From NCBI RefSeq assembly GCF_900110575.1, contig NZ_FOEF01000003.1:377689-441688 (forward strand): DNA of 64,000 nt, given 5' to 3'. The notes beneath the pieces were generated by a model. The model made no database searches. It was not told where the DNA came from and worked only from the letters and a program-made list of their open reading frames with translations. Positions within the stretch are counted from its first letter, which is position 1; each line of letters begins with the position of its first letter. Positions 61,035-64,000 of this stretch are shown here, piece by piece. The DNA is from Amycolatopsis saalfeldensis. Its GTDB lineage: Bacteria; Actinomycetota; Actinomycetes; Mycobacteriales; Pseudonocardiaceae. The translations under genes were made by a program, and so were the position numbers.

Positions 61035-62111
61035 ATGACGGCGACCCAGGAGACCCCACCGGCGCCGGCCGTGGGGCGGCCGCCGGTCCGGGGGGTCGCC
61101 GGGCTCGTGGTCGCGCTGCTCGTCGCCGGGGTCGCGACGGCGCTGGGCGCGCTGGTGCCGATCGTCGGCGGGCCGGTGTTCGGGATCCTGCTGGGCGCGC
61201 TCGCCGCGGCCGTCGTGCCGGCCCTGCGCGCGCCGCGGTTCGAGCCCGGGTACGCGGTGGCGGCCAAGCCGGTGCTGCAACTGTCCATTGTGGTCTTGGG
61301 CACCGGGCTTTCGCTGCAGCAGGTGGTTCGCGTCGGCGGTCAGTCGCTGCCGGTCATGCTGGGCACGCTGGCCGTCGCGCTCGGCGGGGCCTGGCTGCTC
61401 GGCCGGTGGCTCGGCGTGCGCGGCGACACGCAGATCCTGATCGGCGTCGGCACGGGCATCTGCGGCGCCTCGGCGATCGCCGCCACCACGGCCGTGATCA
61501 AGGCGAAGCAGGCGCAGGTCGCGTACGCCATCGGGACGATCTTCACTTTCAACATCGCGGCGGTGCTGCTGTTCCCGCCGCTCGGGCACCTGCTCGGGAT
61601 GAGCCCGCACGCGTTCGGGCTGTGGGCGGGCACGGCGATCAACGACACCTCTTCGGTCGTGGCCGCTTCCTTCGCGTACGGCGGCGACGCGGGCTCGTAC
61701 GGCCTCGTCGTGAAGCTCACCCGCACGCTGATGCTGATCCCGATCGTGATCTTCCTGGCGGTCCGCACGGCCCGCCGCGACGCCCGCCTCGCGGCCGCGG
61801 AACGCGGTGAGGAGAGTGCCGGTTTCAGCCTGCGCGCCATGCCGTGGCGCAAGATCGTGCCCCTGTTCCTGATCGGCTTCATCGCCGCCGCGACGCTCGA
61901 CAGCCTCGGCGTGATCCCCGAGTCCTGGCATCCCGCGCTGTCGGCGCTGGGCACATTCCTGATCACCACGGCACTGGCCGGCATCGGGTTGTCGCTGCGG
62001 CTCGCGGACATGCGCCGGGCCGGGAGCCGCCCGCTGCTGCTCGGCGCGCTGCTGTGGGTCGCGGTCGCGCTGAGCAGCCTCGGGTTGCAGGCGCTGACCG
62101 GCACCCTCTGA
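61035..62111 (+). CDS. YeiH/YadS-family putative sulfate exporter
   Basis: A 358-residue integral membrane protein with about ten TM segments, of the YeiH/UPF0324 family. Typical blocks are KPVLQLSIVVLGTGLSLQQV, GVGTGICGASAIAATTAVIKAKQAQVAYAIGTIFTFNIAAVLLFPPLGHLLGMS and WAGTAINDTSSVVAASFAYG. Members have been linked to sulfate or sulfonate-derived ion export, though the transport function is little tested. It is probably controlled by the divergent GntR protein. Confidence 0.9.
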   Translation: MTATQETPPAPAVGRPPVRGVAGLVVALLVAGVATALGALVPIVGGPVFGILLGALAAAVVPALRAPRFEPGYAVAAKPVLQLSIVVLGTGLSLQQVVRVGGQSLPVMLGTLAVALGGAWLLGRWLGVRGDTQILIGVGTGICGASAIAATTAVIKAKQAQVAYAIGTIFTFNIAAVLLFPPLGHLLGMSPHAFGLWAGTAINDTSSVVAASFAYGGDAGSYGLVVKLTRTLMLIPIVIFLAVRTARRDARLAAAERGEESAGFSLRAMPWRKIVPLFLIGFIAAATLDSLGVIPESWHPALSALGTFLITTALAGIGLSLRLADMRRAGSRPLLLGALLWVAVALSSLGLQALTGTL

Positions 62112-62129
62112 GCTGTTCACTCGGTCACC

Positions 62130-62187
62130 GAACTATCTTTCCCGCTCTTCGTGGAGTTATGGTGACAAGGTAGTTCTGTTGAAGAAC
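62130..62187. promoter_or_regulatory. inverted repeats upstream of MFS-MarR operon
   Basis: GAACTATCTT (62130-62139) and AAGGTAGTTC (62167-62176) form 10-base arms with one mismatch, and GTTCT-GTTGA-AGAAC (62173-62187) is a perfect 5-5-5 repeat just before the ribosome binding site. The downstream MarR gene in the same operon is the likely binder. Confidence 0.5.
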
Positions 62188-62206
62188 GAATTCGGAGGTG
62201 TCCGGC

Positions 62207-63547
62207 GTGCTGCTGGAAGAGCGGCCCCGGCCGCGGGTGGTGCGGGAGCACCGGAACGCGGGCTGGTTCGCGGTGGGCGCGGTGTGCTTCGGCGCGTTCA
62301 TGGGGCAGCTCGACGCCAGCATCGTCACGCTGACGTTCCCCGCGCTCCAGTCCGAGTTCGCGGCGCCGCTGGCCGCGGTGCAGTGGGTGTCGCTTGCGTA
62401 CCTGCTGAGCCTGGTCGGGCTGCTCGCGGCGGTCGGGCGGATCGCGGACGCGGCCGGGCGCAAGCTCACCTACGTCTACGGCTTCGGGGTGTTCACCGCG
62501 GCGTCGATCGCCTGCGGGCTGGCCCCCGGGCTGGGCTGGCTGATCGCGTTCCGGGTGCTGCAGGCGGTCGGCGCGGCGATGCTGCAGGCCAACAGCGTCG
62601 CGCTGGTCGTCACCAGCGTGCCGGCCGCGCGGCGCCGCGCCGCCCTCGGCGTGCAGGCGGCCGCGCAGGCACTCGGCCTGGCGCTGGGCCCGGCGGTCGG
62701 CGGGCTGCTGGTGAACACGGCCGGGTGGCGCTGGGTCTTCCTGGTCAACGTGCCGGTCGGGGTGCTCGGCCTGATCGCCGGACGGCTGCTGCTGCCGCGC
62801 ACCCGTGAGCGCACGCCGCTGGGCCGGTTCGACGGCGCCGGGGTCGCGCTGCTGGCGACGTCGACGACCGCTGTTCTCCTGGCGTTGTCCGGGCTTTCCG
62901 GCCTGCCGCTGCCGGTGCCGCTGCTGGTGGCCGTCGCGGTGCTCGCCGCGGGCGGGTTCGTCTGGCGGGAGGCGCGCGCGAGCAGCCCGGTCGTGCGGCT
63001 TTCGGTGCTGCAGCCGCGCGCGGTGTCGCTCGGCCTGGTGGGCGCGATGTGCGGGTACCTCGTGCTGTTCGGGCCGTTGACGCTGCTGCCGCAGATCGGC
63101 GGCGCGCGGGGTTCGACCGGGCTGATGCTGACCGCGCTGCCGGCGGGGTTCGCGGTCGCCGCGCTGGCCGCCGACCGGGTGCTGCCACCGGCGTTCACCA
63201 CCCGCGCGCGCTCGGTGCTCGGCGCGGCCGTCGCGGTGGGGGGCTGTCTCGCACTGCTCGGCGCGAGCGGGCCGTGGACCGGGGTGTCGCTGTTCGTCGC
63301 GGGGCTGGGTCTGGGACTGTTCATCCCGGCCAACAACGCGTCCATCATGGGCGCGGTCCCGGACAGGATGTCGGCGACCGGAGGAGGACTGGTGAACATG
63401 GCCCGTGGGCTGGGCACCGCGCTGGGTGTCGCGCTGGTGACGTTGTGCCTCCATTTCGGTGGGTCGGCTCTGGCTCTCGGTGTGCTCGCCGCGGCGGGGG
63501 TGCTCGCCGGTGTCACGGGCGCGCTGGTCCGGGGGACCGCGCGGTGA
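62207..63547 (+). CDS. MFS transporter (DHA2, EmrB/QacA-like)
   Basis: A 446-residue multidrug-type facilitator. Motif C/D1 context is seen in GAFMGQLDASIVTLTFPALQSEF, the DHA2 hallmark, followed by VGRIADAAGRKLTYV (A-motif). About 13-14 TM segments. GTG 62207 is favoured over GTG 62198 because GGAGG then has 8-base spacing. Its stop overlaps the MarR start (GTGA). Confidence 0.88.
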   Translation: MLLEERPRPRVVREHRNAGWFAVGAVCFGAFMGQLDASIVTLTFPALQSEFAAPLAAVQWVSLAYLLSLVGLLAAVGRIADAAGRKLTYVYGFGVFTAASIACGLAPGLGWLIAFRVLQAVGAAMLQANSVALVVTSVPAARRRAALGVQAAAQALGLALGPAVGGLLVNTAGWRWVFLVNVPVGVLGLIAGRLLLPRTRERTPLGRFDGAGVALLATSTTAVLLALSGLSGLPLPVPLLVAVAVLAAGGFVWREARASSPVVRLSVLQPRAVSLGLVGAMCGYLVLFGPLTLLPQIGGARGSTGLMLTALPAGFAVAALAADRVLPPAFTTRARSVLGAAVAVGGCLALLGASGPWTGVSLFVAGLGLGLFIPANNASIMGAVPDRMSATGGGLVNMARGLGTALGVALVTLCLHFGGSALALGVLAAAGVLAGVTGALVRGTAR

Positions 63548-63987
63548 CCGACGAGACGGCGCTGGCCGAGGTCGTCGCCCGGCTCCGGCGGGCCATGCGC
63601 CGCGCGGCGCGCAGCGCGGACCCGGACAACCCGCTTTCGGTCGCGCAGCTGGAACTGTTGTCCTGCATAGGGGAGAACCCGGGCGCTCGGCCGAGCCGGC
63701 TGGCGCAGCTGCTGAAGCTCGCGCCCAACTCCGTCACCACCATGGCCAACGGCCTGCGCGCCCGTGAGCTCGTCACGAGGACCGGCGGCGGCGAGGACCG
63801 GCGGACCGTCGCGCTCGCGCTGACGCCCGCGGGCGAGTCCGCCGTGCGGCAGTGGCAGGCGCACAACGCGGAAATCCTGCACGCGGCGACGGAACGGCTG
63901 CACCCGGCCTGGCAGCACCTGCTCACGGCGTCGCTGCCCGCACTGCGCGAACTCGTCGCGGCGATCGACGATCTGGTGGAGGATTAG
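63544..63987 (+). CDS. MarR-family regulator of the MFS operon
   Basis: A 147-residue MarR protein (LSVAQLELLSCIGENPGARPSRLAQLLKLAPNSVTTMANGLRARELV; wing EDRRTVALALTPAG). It is translationally coupled to the MFS gene (GTGA overlap), the arrangement of self-regulated efflux systems. The inverted repeats upstream of the MFS gene are its probable targets. It ends 13 bases before the end of the window. Confidence 0.92.
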   Translation: MTDETALAEVVARLRRAMRRAARSADPDNPLSVAQLELLSCIGENPGARPSRLAQLLKLAPNSVTTMANGLRARELVTRTGGGEDRRTVALALTPAGESAVRQWQAHNAEILHAATERLHPAWQHLLTASLPALRELVAAIDDLVED

Positions 63988-64000
63988 GGAAAGGGGAGTG

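Overview
The window is about 72-75% G+C by eye, with GTG/TTG starts, ATGA/GTGA stop-start overlaps and many one-component regulators. It reads as chromosomal DNA of a filamentous actinomycete, most like Pseudonocardiaceae such as Amycolatopsis. That assignment is an inference from gene content and style. I saw no tRNA, rRNA, CRISPR array, phage or plasmid module.

Layout. 1-9.7 kb: a 67-bp tandem repeat, two MarR regulators (one paired with an NAD-dependent epimerase-like protein, one translationally coupled to a fused ABC exporter), an acyl-CoA synthetase, a PuuE-like deacetylase and an alpha/beta hydrolase. 9.7-18.3 kb: a seven-gene minus-strand hopanoid operon, hpnC-hpnD-hpnE-polyprenyl diphosphate synthase-shc-(hpnG::ispH fusion)-hpnH. 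All junctions overlap except the last, which has a 3-base gap. It makes squalene, cyclises it to hopene, and runs the adenosylhopane/ribosylhopane branch; ispG, dxs and hpnO are not in the window. A divergent PucR-type regulator (18.5-19.7 kb) flanks it. 19.7-24.7 kb: an SDR, a VC0807-like membrane protein, a DMT-type transporter and an 813-residue fusion of an MGDG-synthase-like glycosyltransferase with a WS/DGAT acyltransferase. 24.7-33 kb: DUF427, msrB-msrA, a LysR/MFS pair, a MEDS-HATPase sensor protein behind a 108-bp in-frame repeat, and a MocR-type regulator without the PLP lysine. 33-36.8 kb: an IS30-like remnant between two halves of a REP-like palindrome, an amino-acid ABC importer and a cyanase pseudogene. 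36.8-53.6 kb: accessory metabolism, comprising a secreted sialidase, an amidohydrolase/MarR pair, an LTA-synthase-like protein, TetR/hydrolase, an altered IMPase, LysR, MFS/MarR, a GH128-like glucanase, an SDR and a thioesterase. 53.6-64 kb: a minisatellite, a CBS-family enzyme, a DszC/SfnB-like flavin monooxygenase, PhoU, a PAP2 phosphatase with a very long Q/P/R tail, DoxX with a DasR-type operator, GntR with a YeiH exporter, and an MFS-MarR resistance-type operon.

The most unusual items are the glycosyltransferase/WS-DGAT fusion, the hpnG::ispH fusion whose 5' end overlaps a REP-like palindrome, the same palindrome family apparently split by an IS30 remnant, the lysine-less MocR protein, the decayed cyanase gene, the 108-bp repeat that supplies several in-frame GTG starts, and a near-consensus dre (DasR) box upstream of a DoxX gene.
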